In this document: positions 53,264 through 61,357 of the stretch, in pieces | Numbering within the stretch: position 1 is the stretch's first letter | Layout: each line of letters begins with the position of its first letter | Origin: JAKANT01 sp035502095 | GTDB lineage: Bacteria > Pseudomonadota > Gammaproteobacteria > Burkholderiales > Burkholderiaceae_F | Reading direction: 5' to 3' | NCBI GenBank assembly: GCA_035502095.1 | Contig: DATJUX010000022.1 | Coordinates: 62,001-126,000 of the forward strand | Length of the DNA: 64,000 nt | Notes under the pieces: generated by a model | What the model was told of the DNA's origin: nothing | The model's database searches: none | What the model saw: only the letters and a program-made list of their open reading frames with translations | Position numbers and translations under genes: made by a program

Positions 53264-53965
53264 TTAGCCGTTCTTGCTGGCCATCTTCGAGACGCCGTCG
53301 CCGATCGAATGCATCGCATTCGAGAACGCGGTCTGGAACATGTTGAATTCCTGCGAATCGGCCTGGAACTTGGCGTTGATCTTGTTCGCGTCGAGCGCGG
53401 CTTGGCTCTGCGCGGCCTGGTCGGAGCCGCTGGCCTGGATGTTGTTCAGCTGGAACGAGTCGTTGACCATGTCTTGCGCCTTCTTGCCGGCGACTTCGCC
53501 CATCGCTTGCGCGATCGCTTGCAGCCAGCTCACCTGGCCGCCGCCGCCCTTGCCGCCCTTGCCGCCGCAGCCCTTGTGGTCGCCGCCCTGGTCCATGATC
53601 TGCTTCATGCTGTTGAGCAGCTGGTTAACCAGGTTGTTGACGAAGTCGCCGCAGCCCGACGAGCCGCCGAACTGCTGCTGGACCTGCTGGTCGCAGTCCG
53701 GATCGGAGGGCTGGGTCAGGCCGCCCAGGACCTGGCTGGCGACTTGCTTGAGCAGGTCGCCGATGAACTTCGGGCAGCCGAGCTGCTGCGTCAGCTGCGA
53801 GGCGAAGCCGTTGACGGCCTGGCCGACCAGCGACGTCGCGAGGTTGCCGATGCTGGAGGCGATCGCGGTTTCGGGGAAGGCAACGCTGACCGCAACGCTG
53901 GCGACTTGCGAGGCCGTGTTGAGAACGCTGCTGGCGACGTTGCTGAGATCATTCCAGAAACTCAT
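53264..53965 (-). CDS. putative type III-secreted filament or harpin-like protein
   Basis: The 233-residue protein opens MSFWNDLSNVASSVLNTASQ with no Sec signal. Hydrophobic, Ser/Ala/Val-rich helices follow (about 10-60), then a Gln/Gly-rich middle with five cysteines (GCPKF, PDCDQ, SGCGD, KGCGG plus nearby), a glycine-lysine run (KGCGGKGGKGGGG) and a helical end SWLQAIAQAMGEVAGKKAQD, then FQADSQEFNMFQTAFSNAMH. That end recalls EspA/SseB-like filament proteins and other secreted type III filaments. An ideal AAGGAG and a leader hairpin suggest strong expression. Assignment is by pattern and position only. Confidence 0.45.
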   Translation of the reverse strand: MSFWNDLSNVASSVLNTASQVASVAVSVAFPETAIASSIGNLATSLVGQAVNGFASQLTQQLGCPKFIGDLLKQVASQVLGGLTQPSDPDCDQQVQQQFGGSSGCGDFVNNLVNQLLNSMKQIMDQGGDHKGCGGKGGKGGGGQVSWLQAIAQAMGEVAGKKAQDMVNDSFQLNNIQASGSDQAAQSQAALDANKINAKFQADSQEFNMFQTAFSNAMHSIGDGVSKMASKNG

Positions 53966-53985
53966 TTTGTAGCTCCTTAGGTGTT

Positions 53986-54013
53986 GAAGCGGATTGGGTT
54001 GGGTTGCCGCTTC
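53986..54013 (-). promoter_or_regulatory. 5' leader hairpin of the filament-like gene
   Basis: GAAGCGG (53986-53992) and CCGCTTC (54007-54013) form a perfect 7-bp stem with a 14-base loop, about 20 bases upstream of the start codon and just before the AAGGAG site. It could stabilise the mRNA or gate translation. Confidence 0.4.
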
Positions 54014-54109
54014 TGTTGCATGAATCTCGCCTGGGACCGGTATCGGCTTGCGCGAGTCCTCATCTGCTTACTGCCTGCTGCTCGAATCGCGATTCCTGTG
54101 CGATATGTT

Positions 54110-54180
54110 CATTAAACGTGATCGAAGGTTCTATGAATAAGTCCGGGCGTTCGGCAGCTAGGTGCGCTCCCAATTAGGGA
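54110..54180 (-). repeat. family B element, copy 3
   Basis: CATTAAAC (54110-54117), 19 bp, ATAAGTC (54137-54143), then a short stem TCCC/GGGA around AATTA, centred 37 bp from the first base of ATAAGTC as in copies 1 and 2. It lies about 145 bp upstream of the filament-like start. Its palindrome overlaps the stop codon of the FliO-like gene. Confidence 0.55.
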
Positions 54181-54503
54181 CGCTCCGAATCGACGCGCAC
54201 GCCGGCGCCGAGCGGCGCGACCGGCGCCGTGCCTTCCGCCTGGGGCCAGTGCGCGATCGTGTTGATGCCGCCCGCGGTCACGCCCAGCATCCAGCGCTCC
54301 CCGCGGTGCTCGACGATCACCACCCGCTCCTTGGCGCCCACCGGCAATGCGCGCACGAAGCGCAACGCGTCGTCGGTGCCGGTGCCTTGCGGCCCGCGCG
54401 GCTGCATGCGCGAGCGCATCACGCGCAGCGCCACGTAGGCGAGTCCGAGGACGATGGCGAGGGCCAGCAGCATGCTGGCGAAGCTCAGTGCGAACGATTC
54501 CAT
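54174..54503 (-). CDS. FliO-like protein in a type III secretion operon
   Basis: The 109-residue protein has one N-terminal membrane helix (SFASMLLALAIVLGLAYVAL, about 7-26), a basic linker (RVMRSRMQPRGPQG) and the FliO-type cytoplasmic beta domain LRFVRALPVGAKERVVIVEH, RGERWMLGVTAGGINTIAHW. In flagella FliO helps FliP pentamers form and is not part of the final gate; injectisomes normally lack it. The start overlaps the sctU end by 19 bp, so it is the last gene of the operon. Confidence 0.75.
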   Translation of the reverse strand: MESFALSFASMLLALAIVLGLAYVALRVMRSRMQPRGPQGTGTDDALRFVRALPVGAKERVVIVEHRGERWMLGVTAGGINTIAHWPQAEGTAPVAPLGAGVRVDSERP

Positions 54504-55678
54504 GGCTTGTCCGGGTAGCGGGTCAGGTCTTCGCCGGGCGGCTTGGCGCGGCGGCGTTGCGGGATGGCGGCGAGATCGTGGTTGCGCTCGGCCTCGAGCT
54601 CCTTGCGCACGTCGCGCGCCCACAGGATCACTTCGGCGATCACGTCGAACACGTCGGACGGGATGATCTCGCCCACCTCGCCGCGCGCGAACAGGTCCCG
54701 GGCGAGCGGAATGTTGCGCACGATCGGCACGCCGGCTTCCTCGGCCGCCTCGCGCATGGCGCGCGCGACGTGGTCCTCGCCCTTGGCACTGATGGTCGGG
54801 ATCGGGCACGACTCCTCGTTGTAGTCGATCGCGATCGCGATATGGGTCGGATTCACCAGCAGCACATTGGCGTTGCGCGCGGCGTTGGTCTGGTTGCGCT
54901 GTGCCCATTCCTGCTGCAGTTGGCGGCGCTGGCCCTTCACGTACGGATCGCCCTCGCTCTCCTTCATCTCCTGCTTGATGTCGCGCAGGCTCATGCGCAT
55001 CTTCTTGGTGAAGGAATAGCGCTGGTAGGCGGCGTCGAGCACGGCCACCAGCACGAACAGGCCGGCGGTGTAGGCGAGCAGCTTGAGGGTGATCGACCAG
55101 ATGACTGAACCGATCGCTTGCGCACCCGCCGCCGGCGCATGCGTCAGCGCGACGATGTCGGGAATCGATGACTTGATGATGATCCAGCCGAGCGCGAACA
55201 GCAGCGCGGCCTTGAGCACGTTCTTGATCAGCTCGATCAGGTTGTCCATCGAGAACATCTTCTTCACGCCCTCGACCGGGTTGAGCGCATCGAGCTTCGG
55301 CTTGATCTTTTCGAAGGTGAGGATCGGGCCCGTCTGCAGGAAGTCGGTCAGCAGACCGATCGCGGCGATCGGCACCAGCAGGATGGCGATGATCAGCAGC
55401 AGCAGTTCGAACGCCTGGCCGCCGAGCGAACGCACGGCGCCCGCGTAGCCGGTGGTTTCCCAGCCCTGCCCGACCACGGTGAACAACGCCTCGCACAGCC
55501 CCGCGATGCGCCCGCCGGCGTAGCCGATCACGAGTGCGCCGAGGCCGATCCAGGCGACCAGCACCACCGTGCTCGTCACCTCCTTGCTCTTGGCGACGTC
55601 GCCTTTCTTGCGCGCGTCCTCGAGCTTTTTCGGGGTCGGCTTTTCGGTCTTGTCGCCGCTGTCGTTCTTGTCGGCCAT
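54485..55678 (-). CDS. sctU: type III secretion export apparatus switch protein SctU
   Basis: The 397-residue protein has a lysine-rich start (DKTEKPTPKKLEDARKKGDV), four membrane helices (about 30-50, 75-105, 145-165, 185-210) and a cytoplasmic autoprotease domain. The NPTH self-cleavage site is in LLVNPTHIAIAIDYNEESCP, followed by VPIVRNIPLARDLFARGEVG and an extended tail. The cleavage changes substrate preference from early to late exports. Long form of about 400 residues with a further 30-residue C-terminal extension. Gap of 1 bp to sctT. Confidence 0.92.
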   Translation of the reverse strand: MADKNDSGDKTEKPTPKKLEDARKKGDVAKSKEVTSTVVLVAWIGLGALVIGYAGGRIAGLCEALFTVVGQGWETTGYAGAVRSLGGQAFELLLLIIAILLVPIAAIGLLTDFLQTGPILTFEKIKPKLDALNPVEGVKKMFSMDNLIELIKNVLKAALLFALGWIIIKSSIPDIVALTHAPAAGAQAIGSVIWSITLKLLAYTAGLFVLVAVLDAAYQRYSFTKKMRMSLRDIKQEMKESEGDPYVKGQRRQLQQEWAQRNQTNAARNANVLLVNPTHIAIAIDYNEESCPIPTISAKGEDHVARAMREAAEEAGVPIVRNIPLARDLFARGEVGEIIPSDVFDVIAEVILWARDVRKELEAERNHDLAAIPQRRRAKPPGEDLTRYPDKPWNRSH

Positions 55679-55679
55679 C

Positions 55680-56477
55680 TCAGTTCCCGAACAAGATGTG
55701 CAGCGACTGCAGCGCGATCGCGCTGCGCGAAAGCAGGTCGTCCTGCAGCAGCTGGACCAGGCTCACCGTCTGGACCAGGATGATCCAGATCGCGGCGACC
55801 GTCTTGAGCGACTGCGAGAGCGAGAAGACGTTGAACTGCTGCGCGAAGCGGTTGATCAGGCCGAGCACGCCTTCGACCACGTACAGCAGCACCAGCGCGG
55901 GCGCGGCCACCAGCAGCGTCAGCAGCATGATGCGGCCGAACTCGCCTTCGAACAGGCGCACGCTGTTTTCCACCAGCGTGGGCATGGGCGCCTGCACCGG
56001 CCACAGCGTGTAGCTCTCGAGCAGCGTGCCGACCATCATCATGAAGCCGCCGCCCGCCATGAACACGTAGCTGGCGAGGCGGCCGAGGTAGGCGCCGGTC
56101 AGGCTGATCTGCTGGCCGCTGAGCGGGTCGGAGATCTGCGCCTGCGAGGTGCCGGCCTTGGTGTCGATCAGCGAACCGGCGGCCTCGAAAGCCCACATCA
56201 CGCCGGCGAACAGGAACCCGATCACCGCGCCGATGAAGGCCTCCTTGGCGATCAGCGGCAGGTACTGCCACGCGGTGAAGTGCAGCGGCGCGACAGCCGG
56301 TTGCATGGCCAGGCTGAGCAGTGCGATCGCCAGGAACATCGCGTTGCGCACCAGCGCCGGAATCAATTCGTTGGTGAACAGCGGCACCAGCAGGAACGCG
56401 ACCGCGACCCGCGTGGCCGAGAGGCCGAGCAGCAGCGCGTTGTCACCGAGGGAGCCGACCAGGTTCTGCGCGTCCAC
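55680..56477 (-). CDS. sctT: type III secretion export apparatus protein SctT
   Basis: The 265-residue inner-membrane protein has about six helices and family motifs LGLSATRVAVAFLLVPLFTN, LPLIAKEAFIGAVIGFLFAG, SLIDTKAGTSQAQISDPLSG and LLYVVEGVLGLINRFAQQFN. SctT forms the outer part of the export-gate helix with SctR and SctS. Start is GTG 56477, 9 bp after the sctS stop. The order R-S-T-U is the usual one. Confidence 0.92.
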   Translation of the reverse strand: MDAQNLVGSLGDNALLLGLSATRVAVAFLLVPLFTNELIPALVRNAMFLAIALLSLAMQPAVAPLHFTAWQYLPLIAKEAFIGAVIGFLFAGVMWAFEAAGSLIDTKAGTSQAQISDPLSGQQISLTGAYLGRLASYVFMAGGGFMMMVGTLLESYTLWPVQAPMPTLVENSVRLFEGEFGRIMLLTLLVAAPALVLLYVVEGVLGLINRFAQQFNVFSLSQSLKTVAAIWIILVQTVSLVQLLQDDLLSRSAIALQSLHILFGN

Positions 56478-56486
56478 GCGGGGCCT

Positions 56487-56759
56487 TCAGCGGCGCACCA
56501 AACCGGCGAACTCGGTGAAGACCCGGTCGCCGAACTGGTAGAGACCGCCGCCGAGCAGCGAAGCCGTGATGAAGATCGTGATCGTGATGGCGAAGAACTT
56601 GGCGACGTACTGCAGGGTCTGCTCCTGCAGCTGGGTGGCCGCCTGCACGAAGGCGATCAGCAGGCCGACCACGGCCGCCACCACGATCGGCGGCGCCGAC
56701 AGCAGCAGCACGTACCACAGCGCCTGCTGCGTGAGCGAGATGATGTCGGAGTTGATCAT
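56487..56759 (-). CDS. sctS: type III secretion export apparatus protein SctS
   Basis: The 90-residue protein has the two-helix hairpin of SctS/FliQ: TQQALWYVLLLSAPPIVVAA (helix 1), then LLIAFVQAATQLQEQTLQYV with conserved QAATQLQEQTL, and FFAITITIFITASLLGGGLY (helix 2). Four copies join SctR5 and SctT1 in the gate. Spacing of 7 bp to sctR and 9 bp to sctT shows one operon. Confidence 0.92.
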   Translation of the reverse strand: MINSDIISLTQQALWYVLLLSAPPIVVAAVVGLLIAFVQAATQLQEQTLQYVAKFFAITITIFITASLLGGGLYQFGDRVFTEFAGLVRR

Positions 56760-56766
56760 CGCGCGC

Positions 56767-57417
56767 CTACAGGTAGGTGAGGATCAGGCCATGGGTGAGC
56801 TTGACCCACCCGTCGATCAGCACGAAGAGAAGCAGCTTGAACGGCATGGACACCGTGGTGGGCGACAGCATCATCATTCCCATCGCCATCAGGATGTTGG
56901 AGATCACGAGGTCGATCACCAGGAACGGCAGGAAGATCAGGAAGCCGATCTCGAACGCCACCGACAGCTCGCTCACCGTGAATGCCGGCACCACGATCAG
57001 GAAGTCGCGCTCGGTCAGCTTGGCGGCCTGCTCCAGCTTGAGCGCCTTCTGCGCCGTCTTCAGGAAGAACGCACGCTCGACCGGCCGGCTGTGCTTGTAG
57101 AGGAATTCGCGCAGCGGCTCCTTGGCGGTATCGGCCGCCGCGATCATGTTCTTGGTGTTGTTCAGGTTGTCGAAGTTCTGCAGCTTGGCCGACATCTCGG
57201 TCCCGACCGGATACATGACGTAGATGCTGAGCACCAGCGCCAGCCCGTTCAGCACCACGTTGGGCGGCACCTGTTGCAGCCCGAGCGCGTTGCGCAGCAG
57301 GCTCAGCACCACGACGAGCTTGGTGAACGACGTCACCATCACGGCGACGAACGGCACCAAGGCCAGGACAACGACCGTCAGCAGCGCTGACGAGGGGGAG
57401 AAGGTAGTGAGGTCCAT
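56767..57417 (-). CDS. sctR: type III secretion export apparatus protein SctR
   Basis: The 216-residue protein has four helices and the SctR/FliP signatures FVAVMVTSFTKLVVVLSLLR NALGLQQVPPNVVLNGLALV in two halves, later VPAFTVSELSVAFEIGFLIF LPFLVIDLVISNILMAMGMM MMLSPTTVSMPFKLLLF. The absence of the long FliP signal segment fits the injectisome form. Five copies build the gate core. About 43 bp separate it from sctQ. Confidence 0.92.
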   Translation of the reverse strand: MDLTTFSPSSALLTVVVLALVPFVAVMVTSFTKLVVVLSLLRNALGLQQVPPNVVLNGLALVLSIYVMYPVGTEMSAKLQNFDNLNNTKNMIAAADTAKEPLREFLYKHSRPVERAFFLKTAQKALKLEQAAKLTERDFLIVVPAFTVSELSVAFEIGFLIFLPFLVIDLVISNILMAMGMMMLSPTTVSMPFKLLLFVLIDGWVKLTHGLILTYL

Positions 57418-57460
57418 GTCCCGCTGAGTAACCGGCGGGACCGGACCGGTTCAACCGCGG

Positions 57461-58354
57461 CTAGCGGCGGGCGTGTCGAATTTCGTACAAATCCTCGATC
57501 GCCAGCGCCCAGCCGTCGCCCCAGGGCATCAGCTCGCCGGCGGCCAGGCAGACGGCAGGCTCGCGCTCGGAGGCACACCGCCACAGTCCGGCGCGCACGC
57601 CCACGGCACCGACATCGCCCTCGAACCATCCGCTGAGCCGGTCGCTCGCGACCGCGTGCGGGATCGCCAGCCTCACCTCGCACGCCGTCCCGGCGCCGAC
57701 GGCGGCGGCACGGGCCGGCGCGGGCGGCGCCACCCGGACCCGGCGCGGTGCCCAGGGCGACGCGAGCGTCACCGGCACGCCGTGTCCCGGCGTCGCCGGT
57801 TCGTCCAGAGCGCGCAGGACCCCTTGCCAGCCGGCCTGCATCGACTCCGGCAACACGACCGCGCCGCCGCGCTCGAGCAGCCCGAGTTCGTCGGGTTCGA
57901 TCCACAGCCGGGCGACCGCGAGCGTCACCGGCACGTCGGCCCAATGCAGCTGGCGCGCGAGCGTTTGGTCCGGGGCAGGCAGGGAGCGCAGCAGCGCCCA
58001 CGGCAGTTCGAGCCGGCAGCCGACTTCGCGCTTGCCGGTCGGGTTCGTCTCGGGCGTCCAGTGGGCACGCGCGTGCGACGCCGCCGAGGTCACCGCGGCC
58101 GGGGCCGCGATCCAGCGCCAGTCGAGCGCTGTACCGGACCAGTCGTCGAGCGCGTCGAGCAGCGGCTCGCAACGCGCGAGCGCAACCGCGGCGTCCGCCG
58201 CGTGACGCGCCGTGCCGCTCGCGTAGAGGCGCAGCGGGCCGCCGGGGGCGGCCGCCTCGAACCAGGCACCGGCGAGTGCGGCCGCGTCGGCGCTGCGTGG
58301 GCGCGGCGGCGTGGGACGCAGCGTCGCGGTTCCGATGATCGTGTTCATTGTCAT
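57461..58354 (-). CDS. sctQ: type III secretion C-ring protein SctQ
   Basis: The 297-residue protein has a weakly conserved N-terminal two-thirds (PLLDALDDWSGTALDWRWIA, CRLELPWALLRSLPAPDQTL, then VPVTLAVARLWIEPDELGLL as a first SpoA-like part). A C-terminal half with ACEVRLAIPHAVASDRLSGW and ELMPWGDGWALAIEDLYEIR resembles the rest of the SctQ fold. It forms the cytoplasmic sorting platform with SctK/L/N. The second SpoA copy seems diverged. The start overlaps the regulator stop (ATGA), so the response regulator is translated with it. Confidence 0.7.
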   Translation of the reverse strand: MTMNTIIGTATLRPTPPRPRSADAAALAGAWFEAAAPGGPLRLYASGTARHAADAAVALARCEPLLDALDDWSGTALDWRWIAAPAAVTSAASHARAHWTPETNPTGKREVGCRLELPWALLRSLPAPDQTLARQLHWADVPVTLAVARLWIEPDELGLLERGGAVVLPESMQAGWQGVLRALDEPATPGHGVPVTLASPWAPRRVRVAPPAPARAAAVGAGTACEVRLAIPHAVASDRLSGWFEGDVGAVGVRAGLWRCASEREPAVCLAAGELMPWGDGWALAIEDLYEIRHARR

Positions 58355-59007
58355 ACCTGGTGGGTGACCATCATGCGGGTCAGTTCGGCGACCGAGCGCA
58401 CCTGCATCTTGGCCATGCCGCGGGCGCGATAGAGCTCCACGGTCTTGATCGACAGGCCGATCTTGTCGGCGATGTTCTTGTTGTAGATGCCCTGGATCAC
58501 GTAGCTCAGCACTTCGCGCTCGCGCGGGGTCAGGCTCGCTTCGCGCTGGCGATAGCGCGCCTGCGCATCGGCGTCGGCGCCGTTCGCCGCCCCGGCAGGC
58601 CGCTCGGGCGCGGCAGCGGGCTTGGCGGGGTTCGAGGCGGCAAACGCGCTCTCGAGTGCGGCCTCGAGCATGCCGTCGTCGAACGGCTTCTCGAGCAGGG
58701 TCACGGCGCCTTTCTGCATCGCCTGCACGGCAAGCGGCACGTCGGCGTGGCCGCTCATGTAGATCACCGGCAGCTGGGCGTCGCGCTCGATCAGTGCATC
58801 GTGCACGTCGAGGCCCGACAGCTGCGGCATGCGCACGTCGAGCATCAGGCAGGCCGGCTTGCTGCGGTCGCGGCGGGCGAGCGCTTCGACGGCCTCGACC
58901 GGGTCGCCCCAGGTCTGCACCTCGAAGCCAGCACCGCTGAGCCAGAAGTGCGTGGACTCGAGGAACTCGGGGTTGTCGTCGACGATGTAAATGGTGCGAT
59001 CGGTCAT
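58351..59007 (-). CDS. FixJ/NarL-like response regulator within the type III operon
   Basis: The 218-residue protein has a receiver domain (TIYIVDDNPEFLESTHFWLS, phospho-acceptor Asp57 in CLMLDVRMPQLSG, Thr/Lys switch residues MSGHAD and LEKPFDD). An alanine/proline linker (about 130-155) leads to a LuxR-type helix-turn-helix (ASLTPREREVLSYVIQGIYN then KNIADKIGLSIKTVELYRAR). It pairs with the histidine kinase encoded 17 bp upstream and probably regulates secretion genes. Its stop overlaps the sctQ start. Confidence 0.88.
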   Translation of the reverse strand: MTDRTIYIVDDNPEFLESTHFWLSGAGFEVQTWGDPVEAVEALARRDRSKPACLMLDVRMPQLSGLDVHDALIERDAQLPVIYMSGHADVPLAVQAMQKGAVTLLEKPFDDGMLEAALESAFAASNPAKPAAAPERPAGAANGADADAQARYRQREASLTPREREVLSYVIQGIYNKNIADKIGLSIKTVELYRARGMAKMQVRSVAELTRMMVTHQV

Positions 59008-59024
59008 GGCGTACCTCGGTTCGC

Positions 59025-60173
59025 TTAGACGACGGTGGATTCGGATCTGCCGGCCGGACGCGGCAGGCTGACGTGGAAGGTGGCGCCGCGATCGGCGTTG
59101 CGGCTGAACCAGAGGCGTCCCTGGTGCAACTCGACGAACGAGCGGCAGATCGACAGCCCGATGCCCATGCCGGAGGGCTTGCTCGAGGCGAACGGGACGA
59201 ACAGCTTCGCCGCAGCGTCGTCGCCGAGGCCGCAGCCGTTGTCACGCACCTGTACCTCGGCCTCGCCGTGGCGCAACGTGAGCTGCAGCGTCACCTTCGG
59301 TTCGTCGGGCGGATCCGAGCGCAGCGCGTCGAGCGCGTTGCGCATCAGGTTGACGATGACCTGCTGCAGCATCACCTCGTCGCCACGCACCGGGACTTCC
59401 TGTGCGGGCAGGTCGAGCATCAGCTTGGCACCGGTGCGGCGCAGGTCCCAGTCGAGCAGCGACGCGCTGGCGCGCAGCAGGGCGACCAGGTCGAGCTTCT
59501 TGTGCTTGGGCTGGTGCGAGTGGGTGAACTCGCGGATGCGCGTGATCACCTTCGCGGCGAACATCACCTGCTCGAGCGCGCGGTCGAGCGCGGCCGCCTC
59601 CTGGGTTTCGAGCGCGTCGGTGCGTCGGGCGAGCCGCGAGCGCAGGCCGCGCAGCAGGTTCGCGGTGGCGCCGATCGGCTGGTTCAATTCGTGCGCCAGC
59701 GTGGTTGCCATCTCGCCCACCGAGATGACGCGTGACGTGAAGAGCAGCTGCTCGCGGTCGTCGAGCTGGCGTTGCAGCGCGCGGCTTGCCTCGCGGCGGT
59801 CGATCAGGCGCAGCACGACGTGATGGGCGTCGAAGCGCGCCACCTGCGCGTCCCATTGCTGCTGGTCGCCGAGCGAAAGCCTGCGTGGCGTGACGGCGCC
59901 GGGCTCGATGCAGCCGGCGGCGGCAAGCCCGGGCAGCGCCGCCTCGAGCGCGTCGAGGGGCGTGCCGGCAGTCATGGCCGGCAACAGCGCCAGCCACGCG
60001 CCGCTGCTCCACCGGATTCTCTGGGCACGCCGGTCGATCAGGGCCACCGCGTCGCCGAGCTGGTCGAGTGCGGCGCACGCCTCGGGCGGCGGCGCGTTGA
60101 CCGCCATCGCCTGCACGGCGCGGGCCTGGGGCGGCGCTTCGATCGTGCGCGCGACGCCGGGGGTGCGAATCAT
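59025..60173 (-). CDS. soluble PAS-like sensor histidine kinase within the type III operon
   Basis: The 382-residue protein has no membrane helix. The N-terminal part (about 30-130) has a PAS-like pattern (LGDAVALIDRRAQRIRWSSG). The HisKA box has phospho-His161 in ATTLAHELNQPIGATANLLR, and the HATPase domain has NLMRNALDAL, DNGCGLG and SSKPSGMGIGLSICRSFVEL. This is the FixL/NtrB-like group. Cytosolic location suggests an internal signal, maybe redox or assembly state. The start overlaps the preceding gene's stop. Confidence 0.88.
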   Translation of the reverse strand: MIRTPGVARTIEAPPQARAVQAMAVNAPPPEACAALDQLGDAVALIDRRAQRIRWSSGAWLALLPAMTAGTPLDALEAALPGLAAAGCIEPGAVTPRRLSLGDQQQWDAQVARFDAHHVVLRLIDRREASRALQRQLDDREQLLFTSRVISVGEMATTLAHELNQPIGATANLLRGLRSRLARRTDALETQEAAALDRALEQVMFAAKVITRIREFTHSHQPKHKKLDLVALLRASASLLDWDLRRTGAKLMLDLPAQEVPVRGDEVMLQQVIVNLMRNALDALRSDPPDEPKVTLQLTLRHGEAEVQVRDNGCGLGDDAAAKLFVPFASSKPSGMGIGLSICRSFVELHQGRLWFSRNADRGATFHVSLPRPAGRSESTVV

Positions 60174-61351
60174 CGATCGTCCTCCTCGCGGACCGGCGCT
60201 TCGAGCAGCGGGTGCACGCAAACGACCACGTGCATGCTCCACTGCGCGCCCAACGCGTTCCAGAAACGGCGTACGGCATTGATGCGCACGCAGACGTCGC
60301 AGCGGCGCAGCGGGCGTGCGAGAACGGGACCGAGCTGCACCTCGCAGGCGACGCGGCCCGACGGGTCGGCCGCCGCCGGGATCAGCTGGCGGCCGGTGCG
60401 CGGGTGGTGTTCCTTGATCGCGCGCACCTGGTGCCAACCGGGGCCAGGGGTGCGCGTGGACCACTGCAGGCGCGCTTCGACGCGCAGTCCGAACAGGGCG
60501 AGCGCGGGTTCGGCGCCTTCGGCGCGTCGCGGCGCCCGCTTGCGCGGCCACAGCACGAACGCCCAGGCGAGTCCGGCCGGATTGGTCCCTTGCGGGCAGG
60601 CGAGCACGACACAACGGCCGCGCCGCCATTGTTCGGCTGCGGCGAGCAGCGCGAGCGGCGGCGCCTTCGCGGAGAGTACGAGCTGCAGCGCGTGCGTCAG
60701 GCGCTCGCACCATGCGCCGTCGTCTTCGTCGTCGCACAGCGCGGCGCGGGCGTCCTCGGTCTCTTCCGCCGGCGCGGGTGACGCATCGACATCCTCCTGC
60801 GGCGGCGCCTCGTCTTCCGCCTCCTCGTCCACGGGGGGCGGCGGCGCGTCGCGGTCGCGCACGCGCGCTTCATGCAGCGGCGCGGGATTGGGATCGAAAC
60901 CGCGCGCCGGCGCGGGCCAGGTCGCGGCATGCTCGACTTGCAATCCGATCAGGGTCGCCGGCACGAGCAGCGAAGCGGGGACGGCGAAATCGCAGTGGGC
61001 GTGCTGATGCGCCGGCAGCGCCGGGTCCGTGGGCACGGGACGTTCCGCGACCTGCGCGTGCGGCCGTGCAAGCGTCTGCAGCGCCGCCGTCTCGGGGCCT
61101 CTGTCTACATGTTCGACGTGGGGATTGTCGGGGACCGCGACGGTGTCGGTGTGCGCCTCGCCGAGCACCCGCTCGACGAACCCGCCTTGGACCAGCGTGG
61201 TCGTGGCATCGGCGTGCGGCACAGCTGTCGTCGCGCTGGGCACGGTTTCACCATGGTGCTCGACCGCGCCGGTCTCGACCGCCTTCGCGAGCTCGGTCAT
61301 GGCCGCGGCGATCTTCTCGATCGCCGTCGCGGAGGTGATGCTGAGATCCAT
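60170..61351 (-). CDS. hypothetical type III operon protein, 393 residues
   Basis: The N-terminal two-thirds is low-complexity, rich in Ala, Pro, His and Glu, with an acidic run (VDEEAEDEAPPQEDVDASPA, about 163-182). The C-terminal 180 residues look globular: WCERLTHALQLVLSAKAPPL, RRGRCVVLACPQGTNPAGLA, LFGLRVEARLQWSTRTPGPG and RPLRRCDVCVRINAVRRFWN. I recognise no family. The disordered front plus folded end recalls SctP-like ruler or secreted regulator proteins, but the better SctP candidate is the 62180 gene. Confidence 0.5.
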   Translation of the reverse strand: MDLSITSATAIEKIAAAMTELAKAVETGAVEHHGETVPSATTAVPHADATTTLVQGGFVERVLGEAHTDTVAVPDNPHVEHVDRGPETAALQTLARPHAQVAERPVPTDPALPAHQHAHCDFAVPASLLVPATLIGLQVEHAATWPAPARGFDPNPAPLHEARVRDRDAPPPPVDEEAEDEAPPQEDVDASPAPAEETEDARAALCDDEDDGAWCERLTHALQLVLSAKAPPLALLAAAEQWRRGRCVVLACPQGTNPAGLAWAFVLWPRKRAPRRAEGAEPALALFGLRVEARLQWSTRTPGPGWHQVRAIKEHHPRTGRQLIPAAADPSGRVACEVQLGPVLARPLRRCDVCVRINAVRRFWNALGAQWSMHVVVCVHPLLEAPVREEDDR

Positions 61352-61357
61352 CGGCGC

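Noticed and set aside
54080..54125. Possible PIP/hrpII box (TTCG-N16-TTCG) upstream of the filament-like gene
   Set aside because: Two TTCG words exist on the minus strand but about 36 bp apart, not 16.
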